Positions 17,557 through 27,844 are shown, numbered from the stretch's first letter. The stretch: DNA of 64,000 nt from Pseudoalteromonas luteoviolacea (GCF_000814765.1 NZ_JWIC01000006.1:124001-188000); one strand, 5' to 3'. Numbers and translations: made by a program. The notes: generated by a model from the sequence alone, not told the origin.

Positions 17557-18831
17557 ATGAAGTTATCTACCTCTTGCTTCGCAGTATCTGCGTTATTACT
17601 CAGTGGCTCATTTAATGTGGCTGCTCAAGATTCAATTTCGTTTTTGGCTTTTGGTGACGGGGGATATCACCCAGATTATCCAAAAACTAAGCATATTAAA
17701 AAGCCTAAAAACAAACAGCAATTTATAGAAGCCGAACGCGCCGACTGGTTAGAGGATCACAGGCCAATAGAGGAATTTAATCATGCGCCAATTTACGTTT
17801 ATCCTGGCACAGAAATCGCGACAGAAGATACCGGTGCTGCGGCTGTGGGTAAAGCAATGGCGGCATTATGCGAGCGCAAAGCTTGCGAGTTTGGCATTCA
17901 GCTTGGGGATAACATCTACCCAGATGGTGCGGATGCGAATGATGGAAAAGATGACCAAAAGCGCATGAATGATTTAATATTAGGCCCCTTAAAGCCGCTA
18001 TTTAAGAATAATAAAGAGCTGGTGGTTTACTCTGCGCTTGGCAATCATGATTGGAAAACATCGCGAAAGGGCGTAAAGCTACAAACGCAGTGGATGGCTA
18101 ATCAACCTAACTTTCATATGGATAAACGCGGATACTATAGCTACAAAATGGGTGAGACAGGCAATGATGTAGAGTTTTTTGTGCTCGATACAAATATGCT
18201 GTTATCAGGGCAACATTATTATGAAATTCCACTGGCTAAAGATGGCAGTGAGCAAGGCCTTGCAACGGCACTGGCACACGGACATGCAGAAGTAGAGGAC
18301 ATAGAAATACATGAGTCGCCGGTCAATGGTGAAGACCATAAGCAACTTGCTTGGCTTGCAAAGGGACTCAAAACATCAACCGCAAAATGGAAGATTGTGT
18401 ATGGACATCACATCTTGTGGTCTATTGGTGGAACTAAATATGATGAGGGCCATGTACTTAGAAGACTGATTTTACCTGAGTTATGTCAGTATGCTGATGC
18501 CTACATTGCAGGACATGAGCATGATCTTGAATTACTGACGGATGATTGCTCTCGTGTTATGCCGGGTAACAACAAGCCAAAACTTCCACTCATTATCAGT
18601 GGAGCAGCCTCAAAAATGCGTGGGACGCACACGCCATTTTCGCAGCAACAAGAAAAACGTTATCCAGAGTATGACTTAATTTGGGCCAAGAGCTTTATTT
18701 GGGGCTTTGCTCATATTGAACTCGATAATCGCAGTGATAGTTTAAATGTCAGCTTTTACACGACGCCACATGATAAGTCTGGCCAAGTGATCCCAGAAGC
18801 GAGCTTTTCGTTTAAACACCGCAGTAAGTAG
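17557..18831 (+). CDS. secreted metallophosphoesterase (purple-acid-phosphatase-like)
   Basis: This 424-residue exported calcineurin-like phosphatase has a signal peptide ending FNVAAQ. The dinuclear metal motifs run in order: AFGDGGYH, LGDNIYPDG, ALGNHDW, YGHHILW and AGHEHDLE. The Asp-Tyr-Asn-His set is that of small purple acid phosphatases. I start at ATG 17557, not at the upstream in-frame TTG 17542, because the signal peptide begins there. It is encoded directly after the TonB receptor and probably co-transcribed, so it may free phosphate or trim the receptor's ligand in the periplasm or at the surface. Confidence 0.87.
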   Translation: MKLSTSCFAVSALLLSGSFNVAAQDSISFLAFGDGGYHPDYPKTKHIKKPKNKQQFIEAERADWLEDHRPIEEFNHAPIYVYPGTEIATEDTGAAAVGKAMAALCERKACEFGIQLGDNIYPDGADANDGKDDQKRMNDLILGPLKPLFKNNKELVVYSALGNHDWKTSRKGVKLQTQWMANQPNFHMDKRGYYSYKMGETGNDVEFFVLDTNMLLSGQHYYEIPLAKDGSEQGLATALAHGHAEVEDIEIHESPVNGEDHKQLAWLAKGLKTSTAKWKIVYGHHILWSIGGTKYDEGHVLRRLILPELCQYADAYIAGHEHDLELLTDDCSRVMPGNNKPKLPLIISGAASKMRGTHTPFSQQQEKRYPEYDLIWAKSFIWGFAHIELDNRSDSLNVSFYTTPHDKSGQVIPEASFSFKHRSK

Positions 18832-19075
18832 CTTGTACTCTGTATTTTCTTGAAAGTTACTACTGTGAGTGTTCCACTGCAGTAGTGACAAACACATGGT
18901 GTTGCATGATTAGCCTGCATTTTAGATGTTTCTAATGGAAAGTGTCATCTTATTGTTGGGAAGTTTTTTGCACAATTGGATTGAAAAGTACCTGAATGTG
19001 ATACGTGGGTATAAATGCAGTTGTAATTATTATGTAAACTTTCCGCGTGACAACAATCAAAAAAGGAATAAGGAA

Positions 19076-19939
19076 ATGAAACTAACAAGTATAACATTGG
19101 CTGTGATTGCAACTTTGGGCGTGACGCTAGCGGACAATGCGCAAGCTGAAGCGGAAATAAACTCACCTGTGCGTGTCGCGATTGATCATTTAGGTGTGCC
19201 TTGGGTACATAAAGATGACTCAGCTGGGCTGTGGCGTGAAAAGCCATTGCCACATGGTCAAAAAGCCATAGCAACAGCGGGAGGCTATTTTCACTATCAT
19301 TTTGGTACCGGACCTGATGATAAAGGGTATGCATATTATGAAGGCGCGACTTTTGCGGTAGGTGAACATGGCAACGCATATCGATACCAAAATTATGATT
19401 GGCAATCTGTCGTCGGTTGCTGGGGCGCGCAGGATGTAAGCTCATTTACAGTTGACCATGCATACTGCGTGAATGGCGATGGCACTTTGAAGAAGTTCAA
19501 TGATGTCAGTGATAGTTTCGAAGGTTACTATGCCATTAGCAACGAAAAAATTAAAAAAATTGATGTTGCGCTAGGTGGTGTTATTTGGGCTATCACTGAA
19601 AGTGACAAATTGTTTAAGTTCGATGGTGTAAAGTGGGCGCAACAGAAAGTTGCCTGTGGCGATTTGTGCTCGCTTGTTGATATCGCAGTTGGTGGCGGCC
19701 AAGTGTTTGTAGTAGCCAGTGTTTATGGCAGCAACGATGGACCGCAGAGCGTATACACACTGAATAATGGCAACCTGGTTAAATTTGGCTCATTTTACAA
19801 TATCGATGTCGATAGAGAAGGCGTCATATGGGCTATCTCAAACTATACACGCACACTATTTTTGAAACGCCCAGGCATGAGTGAGTTTGTTGAAGATGTC
19901 CAAATGAGCTATAAGGTGTCGACTAATATTGGTAGCTAA
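19076..19939 (+). CDS. secreted tectonin-like beta-propeller protein
   Basis: This 288-residue exported protein has a signal peptide ending NAQAEA. Repeated units of the kind 'VAIDHLGVPWV', 'IDVALGGVIWAITESDKLFKFDGVKW' and 'IDVDREGVIWAISN' recur about every 40-50 residues. Each pairs a G-x-I/V-W-A strand with a following aromatic strand. This is the pattern of tectonin (TECPR) propellers, often carbohydrate-binding. Cys pairs may form disulfides. I chose ATG 19076, with AAGGA upstream, rather than the longer frame from 18926. Function is unknown beyond the fold guess. Confidence 0.6.
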   Translation: MKLTSITLAVIATLGVTLADNAQAEAEINSPVRVAIDHLGVPWVHKDDSAGLWREKPLPHGQKAIATAGGYFHYHFGTGPDDKGYAYYEGATFAVGEHGNAYRYQNYDWQSVVGCWGAQDVSSFTVDHAYCVNGDGTLKKFNDVSDSFEGYYAISNEKIKKIDVALGGVIWAITESDKLFKFDGVKWAQQKVACGDLCSLVDIAVGGGQVFVVASVYGSNDGPQSVYTLNNGNLVKFGSFYNIDVDREGVIWAISNYTRTLFLKRPGMSEFVEDVQMSYKVSTNIGS

Positions 19940-20173
19940 CTGCCAATGTAAATGAAGAGGGGGTATAGGCCGCCTCTTCTGACTTAAAATAAATAACTTT
20001 TATTATTTATATGTAAAACTCTGCGCTTGTTAACCATTCATTCTATCTTCAGCCGCTTAGCAATATCTTACCGTTCTAGATTTACATCATTTTTCACATT
20101 TCATGGCTCATTTTAAGCTAATCAATATATGTGGAATGTCATAGATATATAAAATAAAACTAGGAAGTAACTC

Positions 20174-20614
20174 ATGCTTAATAATTGGTATAAATCGACC
20201 TTATTCATTTCATCTTTTTGCTTTTGTTTCGGTAGTGCGCAGGCTGCAAACGAGACACCTGAACCTAATTTAAAATATGAATTTGCGCTTCAAGTTGGCA
20301 CAGAGGCTTTGCATGAAGTCAAAATGACACTCAAAGATGAGCAGCCTGCGGATATTACCTACTACGACGAAAAGAATAGGCCAATTTATAGAGTTGTAAT
20401 AAATGTAGATTATGAACAATCTATCAAACGGGGAAAAGAGAGCACCATTAAGCATTCTATTCAAAAGTATGAAAATAACGATTGGGTAGAGTTGTTTTCT
20501 CCAGAAATGACTTACTTGGTTGGATTACCAGGTAAATTAGAAATATATAATGAAGAGATGGTCAGAATGTCATTAAGTGGTGAGCTTGCTATCGCCGATA
20601 GTACACACCTTTGA
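20174..20614 (+). CDS. small exported hypothetical protein
   Basis: This 146-residue protein has a clear signal peptide (cleavage near GSAQA-AN, residue 24) and then a beta-rich, charged, cysteine-free body. There is no lipobox. I recognise no family. AGGAAG lies 7 bp before the ATG. It is flanked by AT-rich gaps on both sides, so it is probably its own transcription unit. Confidence 0.6.
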   Translation: MLNNWYKSTLFISSFCFCFGSAQAANETPEPNLKYEFALQVGTEALHEVKMTLKDEQPADITYYDEKNRPIYRVVINVDYEQSIKRGKESTIKHSIQKYENNDWVELFSPEMTYLVGLPGKLEIYNEEMVRMSLSGELAIADSTHL

Positions 20615-20957
20615 TGAGGAGTTGCTAAGCTTTATGAAAAATAGAGCTTAGTCATATCATTGATAAAAGAACAACATAAAAAGACAGAATAATATATTTT
20701 TCATTTTCCGTGTTTCAATATAGAACAGCATATAAGCTCGGGTGATGTTACCTTTGCAATTTAGCATGCCTATACGAAGGTAATTATTTATATTTCTACC
20801 TATTAAAAATTATAGATATCAGTATGTTGAGTTATTTTATAAATATATTTGTAACATATGCGCTTATCTTCTAGAATCTGAGCGGTTTTCTAACTGGGTA
20901 AAGCGTTCAAATAATTGCATGTTTGCCATCTTGCAAGGTTTTGGACAAAGGAGAGTA
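20615..20957. other. AT-rich intergenic region, no gene seen
   Basis: These 343 bp between the small exported protein and the glycosyltransferase gene are markedly AT-rich. I see no ORF with a start and ribosome site, no RNA gene and no clear hairpin. The only usable signal is AAAGGAG just before 20958. The low GC hints that this stretch and the following gene may be acquired. Confidence 0.4.
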
Positions 20958-21797
20958 ATGAAAAAAGCCATTTTTACTTTGGCCATTGGTGATAATCCAA
21001 TGTACAAAGCTGCACTACATAGTTTTAAACTTTACGCACAAAAGGTGGGTGCAGATTTAATCGTATCGGATCAGTTGCACTATAAAATTGATATTGTTAA
21101 CCCTAAGTTTAATGCCTCTCCTGCTTGGACCGAAAAGCTAAGAATTGGAGCGCTATTGAAAGAATATGACAGGGTACTTTATGTCGATTCTGACATTATC
21201 ATTCAACCCGATGCGCAAGATATATTTGAATCACACCAAGACTTGGATACAACTTATTGGCTTAATGAAGGTTTATTAAAAGATCGCAGAGGTGATATTT
21301 CGCTTATTTGTGATTTGTTGGGCTCAGTAGAGTGGCCCTCAGAAAAGGGGATGTCTACTTATTATAATGCTGGAGTAATACTGACTTCTAAAGAAGCTGG
21401 GTTATTCTCAAAGACAAATCTAGAGGATTTGCAGCATCTATGTAATGAGATATCTTTTTATGAGCAAAGTTATTTTAATTACTGTTTGCATAAATATGGT
21501 TTTAAACATCAAGGAATTGATAAAACATTTAATCATATGGACATGTTCGGCAGTGAACGCTATCTAGAAGCCGACTTTATTCACTATGCCGGTAAAGGGT
21601 ATGCAAAGACCAGTCGACGTCGAGATGTGCAATTCCTAAAGGACTTCTCTGTTATTTATGATGGAATATTACCTGCTGATGAAATCAAAAAGCTCAAAGA
21701 TGAAGCATGGCAGGCCTATCTGAAGGTGATTTATAAGAAGTATCCTCTACCTAATATGTTGATAAAGTGCTTTGCAGAGCGTTTTATACCGCGCTAA
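20958..21797 (+). CDS. GT-A-fold glycosyltransferase (family 8-like)
   Basis: This 279-residue cytosolic nucleotide-diphospho-sugar transferase has the DxD metal/sugar-nucleotide motif in VLYVDSDIIIQPDA (about 80). N- and C-terminal blocks (KKAIFTLAIGDNPMYK and MDMFGSERYLEADFIHYAGKGY) fit GT8-type or 'nucleotide-diphospho-sugar transferase' proteins. I start at ATG 20958, preceded by AAAGGAG; the frame opens at 20919 without a site. It has no polysaccharide neighbours. The acceptor is unknown. Confidence 0.75.
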   Translation: MKKAIFTLAIGDNPMYKAALHSFKLYAQKVGADLIVSDQLHYKIDIVNPKFNASPAWTEKLRIGALLKEYDRVLYVDSDIIIQPDAQDIFESHQDLDTTYWLNEGLLKDRRGDISLICDLLGSVEWPSEKGMSTYYNAGVILTSKEAGLFSKTNLEDLQHLCNEISFYEQSYFNYCLHKYGFKHQGIDKTFNHMDMFGSERYLEADFIHYAGKGYAKTSRRRDVQFLKDFSVIYDGILPADEIKKLKDEAWQAYLKVIYKKYPLPNMLIKCFAERFIPR

Positions 21798-21830
21798 AAA
21801 GGGAAGGTTAACAAGGAGGGGGAGTAAGAA

Positions 21831-21853
21831 AGTGCAGTAAAGTTTACTGCACT
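21831..21853. terminator. inverted repeat between convergent genes
   Basis: AGTGCAGTAAA (21831-21841) is followed after one base by its reverse complement TTTACTGCACT (21843-21853). Folded with a 7-nt loop it would give an 8-bp stem, placed between the glycosyltransferase and the last gene of the cyo cluster. It is a likely bidirectional terminator. Confidence 0.55.
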
Positions 21854-21866
21854 GAAACATTACAGA

Positions 21867-22355
21867 CTAAGAAGTCTTTTTCTGACGGCTAACTAAACAA
21901 TATGAACCGTCTTTTGTGCTGGTCATATAGCCAACAAAGTTTTCATCTCTTTTGTGAGAAAAAACATGTGTCTCGTCGTTTAATTTACCTTTAAATTGCC
22001 ACTTTTTGAATACTTCCTCACGCACCACAATGCATGGGTTTTTAACAGCAAAGCTTTCTTTATAAGCCACTTCACAGTGTCCGCCACTGTGAGACATAGA
22101 AAAAGTGATATGGCTTTGTCTGTCTTTATATTCAAGTACACCCGTTACCAACAAAGTCTCAAGTTCATTTTTGTTAGTTTGGTTTGATACCAATAAACGA
22201 TGCTTTTTTGAACCTATAATGTCACTGGCCATAGTCTTTAATTCGGTATGACAGTGTTCAACATTATATTTTTCAATGATCGTTTCAATCGAGTTTTTAG
22301 CAACGACCTGTGTACTCGCCATTAATAGGCCAGCTATGAATAATTGAGTTTTCAT
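21867..22355 (-). CDS. exported hypothetical protein downstream of sco
   Basis: This 162-residue protein has a signal peptide ending TQVVA-KN (about 20) and four cysteines in the mature part (HCHTEL, GHCEVAY, NPCIVV, SYCLVS), suggesting two disulfides in the periplasm. I recognise no family. Its start overlaps the Sco gene stop by 4 bp, so it is translated from the end of the cyo transcript. A role in oxidase biogenesis or copper handling would be inference from position only. Confidence 0.6.
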   Translation of the reverse strand: MKTQLFIAGLLMASTQVVAKNSIETIIEKYNVEHCHTELKTMASDIIGSKKHRLLVSNQTNKNELETLLVTGVLEYKDRQSHITFSMSHSGGHCEVAYKESFAVKNPCIVVREEVFKKWQFKGKLNDETHVFSHKRDENFVGYMTSTKDGSYCLVSRQKKTS

Positions 22356-22957
22356 AGCATAAGCTCCTTAATTTGAGCTGCAAGTTCATTAGGCGTTGTT
22401 GTATGGCTCATAGCGGTAATTAAATCACCTTCTTTGTTTATGATGTAAAATCTTGATGCATGCGCCACAGAGTACTCCATGAACGACTCTTCAAGGTTTT
22501 CGTCATCATAATAAACGCCATATAATCCACCAACTTCTTTAGTTTGCGCAGCGCTGCCAGTCAAACCGGTAATACGCTCGTGAAAGTAGTCGGTATATTC
22601 CTTTAAATCTTCTACTGTATCACGCGCAGGGTCTACTGTTACAAGTAAGCCCTGCACCTGATCAAATCCCTGCTTCTCTAGTCGCATAAATGCATTTGTC
22701 ATTACTGCGAGAGAGTTAGGGCATACCTCTGCACAAGACAGATAGCCGAAGTACATGACAACGACCTGGCCTTTATAATCAGAGAGCGAAACAGGTCCGG
22801 CATAGCTTTGCAGCGTAAAATCACCACCCAATTCATCGAATGATTTTCTTGTTTCGTTAAAGTCTTTTGTGGTTGTTGATAAATAAAACCAAATGAGTCC
22901 AATGATACCAAGAAAAGACGTAATCCAATGTAAGTGAGCGGCTTTAAACTGCTTCAT
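22352..22957 (-). CDS. Sco1/SenC-family copper-binding thioredoxin-fold protein
   Basis: This 201-residue protein has an N-terminal membrane anchor (about 12-28) and a periplasmic thioredoxin-fold domain. The copper-binding CxxxC is in YFGYLSCAEVCPNS (about 76-80), and the ligand His lies in the VAHASRFYII segment. Sco proteins deliver copper to or reduce the CuA site of cytochrome c oxidases. Here the gene ends a bo3 quinol oxidase operon whose subunit II lacks CuA, which is unusual. It is 4 bp from cyoE. Confidence 0.88.
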   Translation of the reverse strand: MKQFKAAHLHWITSFLGIIGLIWFYLSTTTKDFNETRKSFDELGGDFTLQSYAGPVSLSDYKGQVVVMYFGYLSCAEVCPNSLAVMTNAFMRLEKQGFDQVQGLLVTVDPARDTVEDLKEYTDYFHERITGLTGSAAQTKEVGGLYGVYYDDENLEESFMEYSVAHASRFYIINKEGDLITAMSHTTTPNELAAQIKELML

Positions 22958-22961
22958 AACT

Positions 22962-23846
22962 CTACCTTGCTGTTACATAAGTGGTTGGGTCAATGTGAGC
23001 AAAATCAACAGACATCAGGACACTCATAGAAGTAATGGCAACCAGCGATAAGATAAATACGCGCTTTGCCCAAGTATGATTGTCCATACGGTGGAAGTCG
23101 AAAATTGTGCTCAATAGCCAGATCAAACCAATGATAAACGTAAGTGTCGCGAAAATAGCACCGACATAGTTTAACGTGAATAGCGAAAGTGCAAGTACAG
23201 TAAAGGCAACAATAAAGCCAATCATGTGTTTTCTAGCAACTTCAACACCACTGACGATTGGTAAAACTGGAATATTTGCGTCTTTGTAATCTTTGAATCG
23301 GTAAATAGCAATCGCATAAGAATGCGGGATCTGCCAAATACAAAAAATTGCTAAGATAACAGCTGCGCCAATATCAAATTGACCGTTAACAGCACAGTAC
23401 CCCATAACAGGAGGACATGCGCCAGAAATACTGCCTACAAACGTACCGTAGATCGATTTTCTTTTATAATAAAGCGTGTAAAGGCCAACGTACACGACGA
23501 AGCCAAGCACACCAAAATAAAAGCTCATCATGGATGCATACAGTGCCAATGAGGCAAAACCTATGCAACCCAAGAGGGTTGCATAAGCCAAAGCTTTGTT
23601 AACCGAAATCGACTCTAAAAGTGGCTTTCGGTACTTTGTGCGTGACATCAACTGGTCGATGTCACGGTCAATCACATTATTAAAAACGCAACCAGAGGCG
23701 ATGATACAAACTGTACCCACTATCATTGCTGTAAATGTAACGAAATCAATATTACCTTTGGCTGCGAGCACATAGCCCGCAACCGCAGTGATTAAGTTAC
23801 CAAAGATAATGCCTGGTTTTGTAATTAACAGGTAACTTCTTAACAT
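22962..23846 (-). CDS. cyoE: protohaem IX farnesyltransferase
   Basis: This 294-residue polytopic UbiA-superfamily prenyltransferase makes haem O for the bo3 oxidase. The Asp-rich motif NNVIDRDIDQLMSRTKYRKPL (about 55-75) binds prenyl diphosphate, and the second motif region YKDANIPVLPIVSG follows mid-protein. It has about nine membrane helices and standard length. It is encoded next to cyoD (1 bp gap) in the oxidase operon. Confidence 0.95.
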   Translation of the reverse strand: MLRSYLLITKPGIIFGNLITAVAGYVLAAKGNIDFVTFTAMIVGTVCIIASGCVFNNVIDRDIDQLMSRTKYRKPLLESISVNKALAYATLLGCIGFASLALYASMMSFYFGVLGFVVYVGLYTLYYKRKSIYGTFVGSISGACPPVMGYCAVNGQFDIGAAVILAIFCIWQIPHSYAIAIYRFKDYKDANIPVLPIVSGVEVARKHMIGFIVAFTVLALSLFTLNYVGAIFATLTFIIGLIWLLSTIFDFHRMDNHTWAKRVFILSLVAITSMSVLMSVDFAHIDPTTYVTAR

Positions 23847-23847
23847 T

Positions 23848-24189
23848 TTAATGTCCCATGAGCATGTTGTGATTTAGGTGCTCCATAATCCAAATGGAGC
23901 CAATCACAACTATGGCCACTGTCAACACAATAAACGCGGCTGAAGTAGTGTTCCATATTTGCTCAGAAGATGAGTTCATGTGTAAGAAAAATACAAGTTG
24001 TACAAATAGCTGTGCAATAGCTGTAACTAGGATGATCCCAAGCGTGATAGCAGGAGATGCCATATCGTACATTACAACTAAAAACGGAATAGCAGTTAGT
24101 ACTAGAGATAGAAGTAAACCTATCGTGTACTCTTTAACGCTACCGTGAGATGCACCGCCAGTGCCATGTTCATTATTAGTGTGGCCCAT
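23848..24189 (-). CDS. cyoD: cytochrome bo3 ubiquinol oxidase subunit IV
   Basis: This 113-residue small oxidase subunit has three membrane helices after a Gly/His-rich cytoplasmic N terminus (GTGGASHGSVKEYTIG). The block LFVQLVFFLHMN is typical of CyoD. It assists assembly of the binuclear centre in subunit I. It shares the ATG/stop junction with cyoC (1-bp overlap). Confidence 0.94.
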   Translation of the reverse strand: MGHTNNEHGTGGASHGSVKEYTIGLLLSLVLTAIPFLVVMYDMASPAITLGIILVTAIAQLFVQLVFFLHMNSSSEQIWNTTSAAFIVLTVAIVVIGSIWIMEHLNHNMLMGH

Positions 24190-24809
24190 TACATCACTCC
24201 TACTAAGTACACAACGCTAAATACACAGATCCAGATGATGTCTAGGAAGTGCCAGAATAAGCTTAGGCAAGATAGTCTTACCAAGTTATCTTCACTAAAT
24301 CCGTCACGCTTGAAGTGAACGAATAGAACAAGCATCCAGATGATACCACCGAATACGTGCAAACCGTGTGTTGCTACTAGTGCATAGAATGCAGACCAGT
24401 AACCACTTGTTTGCGGCGTAGCACCAAGTGTACTGAAGTGCCAGAACTCATACATTTCTAAGCCAAGGAAACCAAGGCCTAGAAGTAATGTGATGACCAA
24501 CCAAGTGATCATGCCTTTCATCTTGCGCTGGTTGGCTTGAAGCATTGCCATACCAAACGTAAAACTACTGAATAGTAGGAACGCAGTACCAACTGCAACT
24601 AGATTAAGGTCAAATAACTCTTTTGGTGTTGGGCCGCCTGCGAAGCCGCCACTTAGTACTGCATATGTTGCAAACAAAGTTGCGAACAAAATACAGTCAC
24701 TCATGATATATATCCAGAATCCGAATATAGTATCACCACCGGTATCATGATGCTCATGATCATCGTGATGATCGTGAGCGTCGTTTGCGATTACGTGATC
24801 GTTTGACAT
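24189..24809 (-). CDS. cyoC: cytochrome bo3 ubiquinol oxidase subunit III
   Basis: This 206-residue subunit III has five membrane helices. FGFWIYIMSDCILFATLFATY and ATHGLHVFGGIIWMLVLF are family blocks. A His/Asp-rich tail at the N terminus (HDHHDDHEHHD) is longer than usual and could bind metal. GAGGAAAG precedes the ATG. It lies between cyoB and cyoD. Confidence 0.95.
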   Translation of the reverse strand: MSNDHVIANDAHDHHDDHEHHDTGGDTIFGFWIYIMSDCILFATLFATYAVLSGGFAGGPTPKELFDLNLVAVGTAFLLFSSFTFGMAMLQANQRKMKGMITWLVITLLLGLGFLGLEMYEFWHFSTLGATPQTSGYWSAFYALVATHGLHVFGGIIWMLVLFVHFKRDGFSEDNLVRLSCLSLFWHFLDIIWICVFSVVYLVGVM

Positions 24810-24825
24810 GATTTAAAACTTTCCT

Positions 24826-26862
24826 CTACTTGCCTTTATTAGCTGCGTGTTCTGCAACAGCTGCCAAGTGCTTTGACTCGATTTCTTCAACTTGATCTAC
24901 TGGTACGTAGTAGTCTTTGTTGCGATCAAATGAGTACGCAATCCAAGAAGCTACGATACCGATGAAGCTAGCGATAACCATCCACCAGATGTGCCATACG
25001 AAACCGAAACCTAAAGATAGTGAGAATGCACTGATCACAAATCCAGCCCATGTATTTGAAGGCATGTGGATCTTTGAGTACTTCTCAGGCTTTTGGTAAG
25101 CAATGCCATGCTCTTTCTTGTAATGATGCTCATCACGGTCATGGATTTTAGGCAGCTTAGCAAAGTTGTAGAATGGAGGCGGTGACGAAGTAGCCCACTC
25201 AAGAGTACGACCATCCCACGGATCACCAGTTACGTCCATATTTTGCTTACGGTCTCTGAAGCTCACGTAGCCCATGTAGAACTGAACAGCGATACCAGCA
25301 GCAACGATGAATGCACCAACCATTGCAACGATCAGTAGTGGCGTCCACTCAGGGTTGTCATAGTAGTTAAGACGACGAGTCATACCGTTGAAACCAAGGA
25401 TGTATAGCGGCATGAATGCAACGAAGAAACCGATTGTCCATAGTGCACAAGAAAGCTTGTTAAGTTTCTCGTTCAGCATCCAACCAGTTGCTTTTGGCCA
25501 CCAGTAAGTAAGACCTGCGAAGTAACCAAATACTGCACCACCAATGATTACATTGTGGAAGTGTGCAATTAGGAACAAGCTGTTGTGTAGTACGAAGTCA
25601 GCAGCAGGTACTGCCAGCATTACACCTGTCATACCACCGATTGTGAATGTGAATAGGAAACTACATGTCCACCACATAGAAGCTGTGAACTCAACACGGC
25701 CTTTGTACATAGTGAATAGCCAGTTGAAGATCTTAACACCGGTGGGGACGGCTATGATCATGGTGGCAATACCGAAGAAGGCATTTACACTTGAGCCTGC
25801 ACCCATGGTGAAGAAGTGGTGTAGCCATACAACCATTGCTAGAACCATGATTACGGCAGTTGCCCATACAAGTGATGTATAACCGAACAGACGCTTACGA
25901 GAGAATGTAGCTGCAATTTCAGAGAAAATACCAAATGCAGGTAGAATCAGAATGTAAACTTCTGGGTGACCCCATGCCCAAATGAGGTTTACATACATCA
26001 TTTGGTTACCACCAAGGTCATTAGTGAAGAAGTTTGTACCTAGGTATCTATCTAGCGTTAGAAGCGTGATAGTTACAGTAAGGATAGGGAACGACAGAAT
26101 GATTAGTACGTTTGCACATAGAGAAGTCCATGTGAATACAGGCATTTGCATAAGCTTCATGCCAGGCGCACGCATTCTGATGATAGTAACGAAGAAGTTA
26201 ACACCCGTTAGTAGAGTACCAATACCTGAGATCTGTAGTGCCCAGAGCCAATAATCGACCCCGACCCAGGGACTGTATTCAATACCTGATAACGGCGGAT
26301 ATGCTAACCAACCAGTTGCAGCAAACTCACCAACGAATAGTGAAATGTTAACTAGTAATGCACCAACCACGAATAACCAGAAGCTCAAAGAGTTCAGGAA
26401 TGGGAATGCAACGTCACGCGCACCGATTTGTAGAGGTACAACAATGTTCATCAAGCCAACAACTAAAGGCATGGCTACGAAGAAAATCATGATTACACCG
26501 TGAGCAGTAAAGATCTGGTCATAGTGTTCAGGAGGTAGATAGCCTGCTCCCACGCTGTCAGCGGTTGCTAACGCTTGGTGAGTACGCATCATAATTGCAT
26601 CCGCAAAACCACGGATCAGCATCACAATCGCTGCGATGATGTACATAATACCTATTTTTTTGTGATCCACTGAAGTGAACCATTCTTCCCAAAGGTATTT
26701 CCACTTACCCATTTTGGTAATAAGTGCGAATAGGAAGATACCGCCAAGTATTGCACAGATCATAACTGGCAAAATAACAGGGTCATGAACAGGAATAGAA
26801 TCCCAGGTCAGTTTACCCGTGAGCGGATCCGGATCTGTGATTATGGTAGCTTTACTTGCCAT
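24826..26862 (-). CDS. cyoB: cytochrome bo3 ubiquinol oxidase subunit I
   Basis: This 678-residue haem-copper oxidase core subunit oxidises ubiquinol, reduces O2 and pumps protons across the inner membrane. Visible residues include the quinone-site Arg/Asp in [14 protein letters not shown], the haem ligand His in [11 protein letters not shown], the HPEVYIL His-Tyr crosslink of CuB, the WLHHFFT CuB histidines, and HFHNVIIGG for the haem ligands. The length and extra terminal helices match CyoB rather than CoxA. Overlaps cyoA by 11 bp. Confidence 0.97.
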   Translation of the reverse strand: MASKATIITDPDPLTGKLTWDSIPVHDPVILPVMICAILGGIFLFALITKMGKWKYLWEEWFTSVDHKKIGIMYIIAAIVMLIRGFADAIMMRTHQALATADSVGAGYLPPEHYDQIFTAHGVIMIFFVAMPLVVGLMNIVVPLQIGARDVAFPFLNSLSFWLFVVGALLVNISLFVGEFAATGWLAYPPLSGIEYSPWVGVDYWLWALQISGIGTLLTGVNFFVTIIRMRAPGMKLMQMPVFTWTSLCANVLIILSFPILTVTITLLTLDRYLGTNFFTNDLGGNQMMYVNLIWAWGHPEVYILILPAFGIFSEIAATFSRKRLFGYTSLVWATAVIMVLAMVVWLHHFFTMGAGSSVNAFFGIATMIIAVPTGVKIFNWLFTMYKGRVEFTASMWWTCSFLFTFTIGGMTGVMLAVPAADFVLHNSLFLIAHFHNVIIGGAVFGYFAGLTYWWPKATGWMLNEKLNKLSCALWTIGFFVAFMPLYILGFNGMTRRLNYYDNPEWTPLLIVAMVGAFIVAAGIAVQFYMGYVSFRDRKQNMDVTGDPWDGRTLEWATSSPPPFYNFAKLPKIHDRDEHHYKKEHGIAYQKPEKYSKIHMPSNTWAGFVISAFSLSLGFGFVWHIWWMVIASFIGIVASWIAYSFDRNKDYYVPVDQVEEIESKHLAAVAEHAANKGK

Positions 26863-27706
26863 TTTGAACCCCAGTGTATTTCTCTATGGTTTTCTTAAAG
26901 TGCAGAGGGTCGACATCCGAGTAGTAAACTACAGGATGGTCTTTTGATTTCTCGCTAAGCGCTTTGTAAGTAGGTTCGTCTAGCACATACTCTGATGCTT
27001 TTACTTTGTTAACCCAAGCATCGAAGCCAGCTTGATCTACAGAGTGAGTTTTGAACTTCATGCCTGAGAAACCAAAACCACTGTAGTTGGCAGACATACC
27101 GCGGAAGGTACCTTCTTTAGATGCCATCAGGTTAAGTCTATTTTCCATACCAGCCATCGCATAAATCTGACTACCCAAACGCGGAATGAAGAATGAGTTC
27201 ATCACTGTATCTGAAGTGATAAGGAACTCTACCGGCGTATTTACTGGGATTGAGATTTCGTTGACGGTTGCAATTTGCTGCTCTGGATAGATGAATAGCC
27301 ATTTCCAGTCCATTGCCACTACTTGAATAGTCAATGTGTCTTTGTCTTTACCTAGCGGCTTACGCGGGTCTAGAGTGTGAGACGTGACATATGTGAAATA
27401 TGCAAGTGCTGCGATGATCATACAAGGCACAATCCAAACAACAAGTTCGATTTTTGTTGAGTGTTCCCACGACGGCTTGTACTCAGCTTTTTTATTGCTA
27501 GTACGATACTTGTACGGGAAGTAAATAGACATAAATAATACAGGGATTATTACAATAAGTAATAAAGCCACAGAGATTATAATCAGGTCTTTCGCCTGCT
27601 CACCAATTGGACCCGCAGGGTCAAAAAGCGCAAGCTCACAACCTGTTAGAAGAAACGCCATCGTAAAAATCATTACGAGTGACAAGGACTTTTTCAGCAT
27701 ATTCAA
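26852..27706 (-). CDS. cyoA: cytochrome bo3 ubiquinol oxidase subunit II (lipoprotein)
   Basis: This 284-residue subunit II has a lipobox [12 protein letters not shown] (Cys about 23), two membrane helices and a periplasmic cupredoxin domain. It lacks the CuA cysteines (the region [15 protein letters not shown] has none), so it accepts electrons from quinol and not from cytochrome c. It is the first gene of cyoABCDE-sco. An FNR-like box lies about 140 bp upstream. Confidence 0.96.
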   Translation of the reverse strand: MNMLKKSLSLVMIFTMAFLLTGCELALFDPAGPIGEQAKDLIIISVALLLIVIIPVLFMSIYFPYKYRTSNKKAEYKPSWEHSTKIELVVWIVPCMIIAALAYFTYVTSHTLDPRKPLGKDKDTLTIQVVAMDWKWLFIYPEQQIATVNEISIPVNTPVEFLITSDTVMNSFFIPRLGSQIYAMAGMENRLNLMASKEGTFRGMSANYSGFGFSGMKFKTHSVDQAGFDAWVNKVKASEYVLDEPTYKALSEKSKDHPVVYYSDVDPLHFKKTIEKYTGVQNGK

Positions 27707-27844
27707 CCTACTTGATATCGCGGGTAATTACCCCATTACCTGCCTGAATAAATTAACGAGATTAATGCAATTGAGAACTGTTTCCATTTACACCCCTCTC
27801 GGAGGAGAATGTTATAGGGAATACAGTTAAAATTCAAGATTGAC

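Noticed and set aside
18859-18886. Stem ACTACTG/CAGTAGT as terminator of the phosphatase gene
   Set aside because: No T-run follows on either strand; kept only as a possible hairpin.
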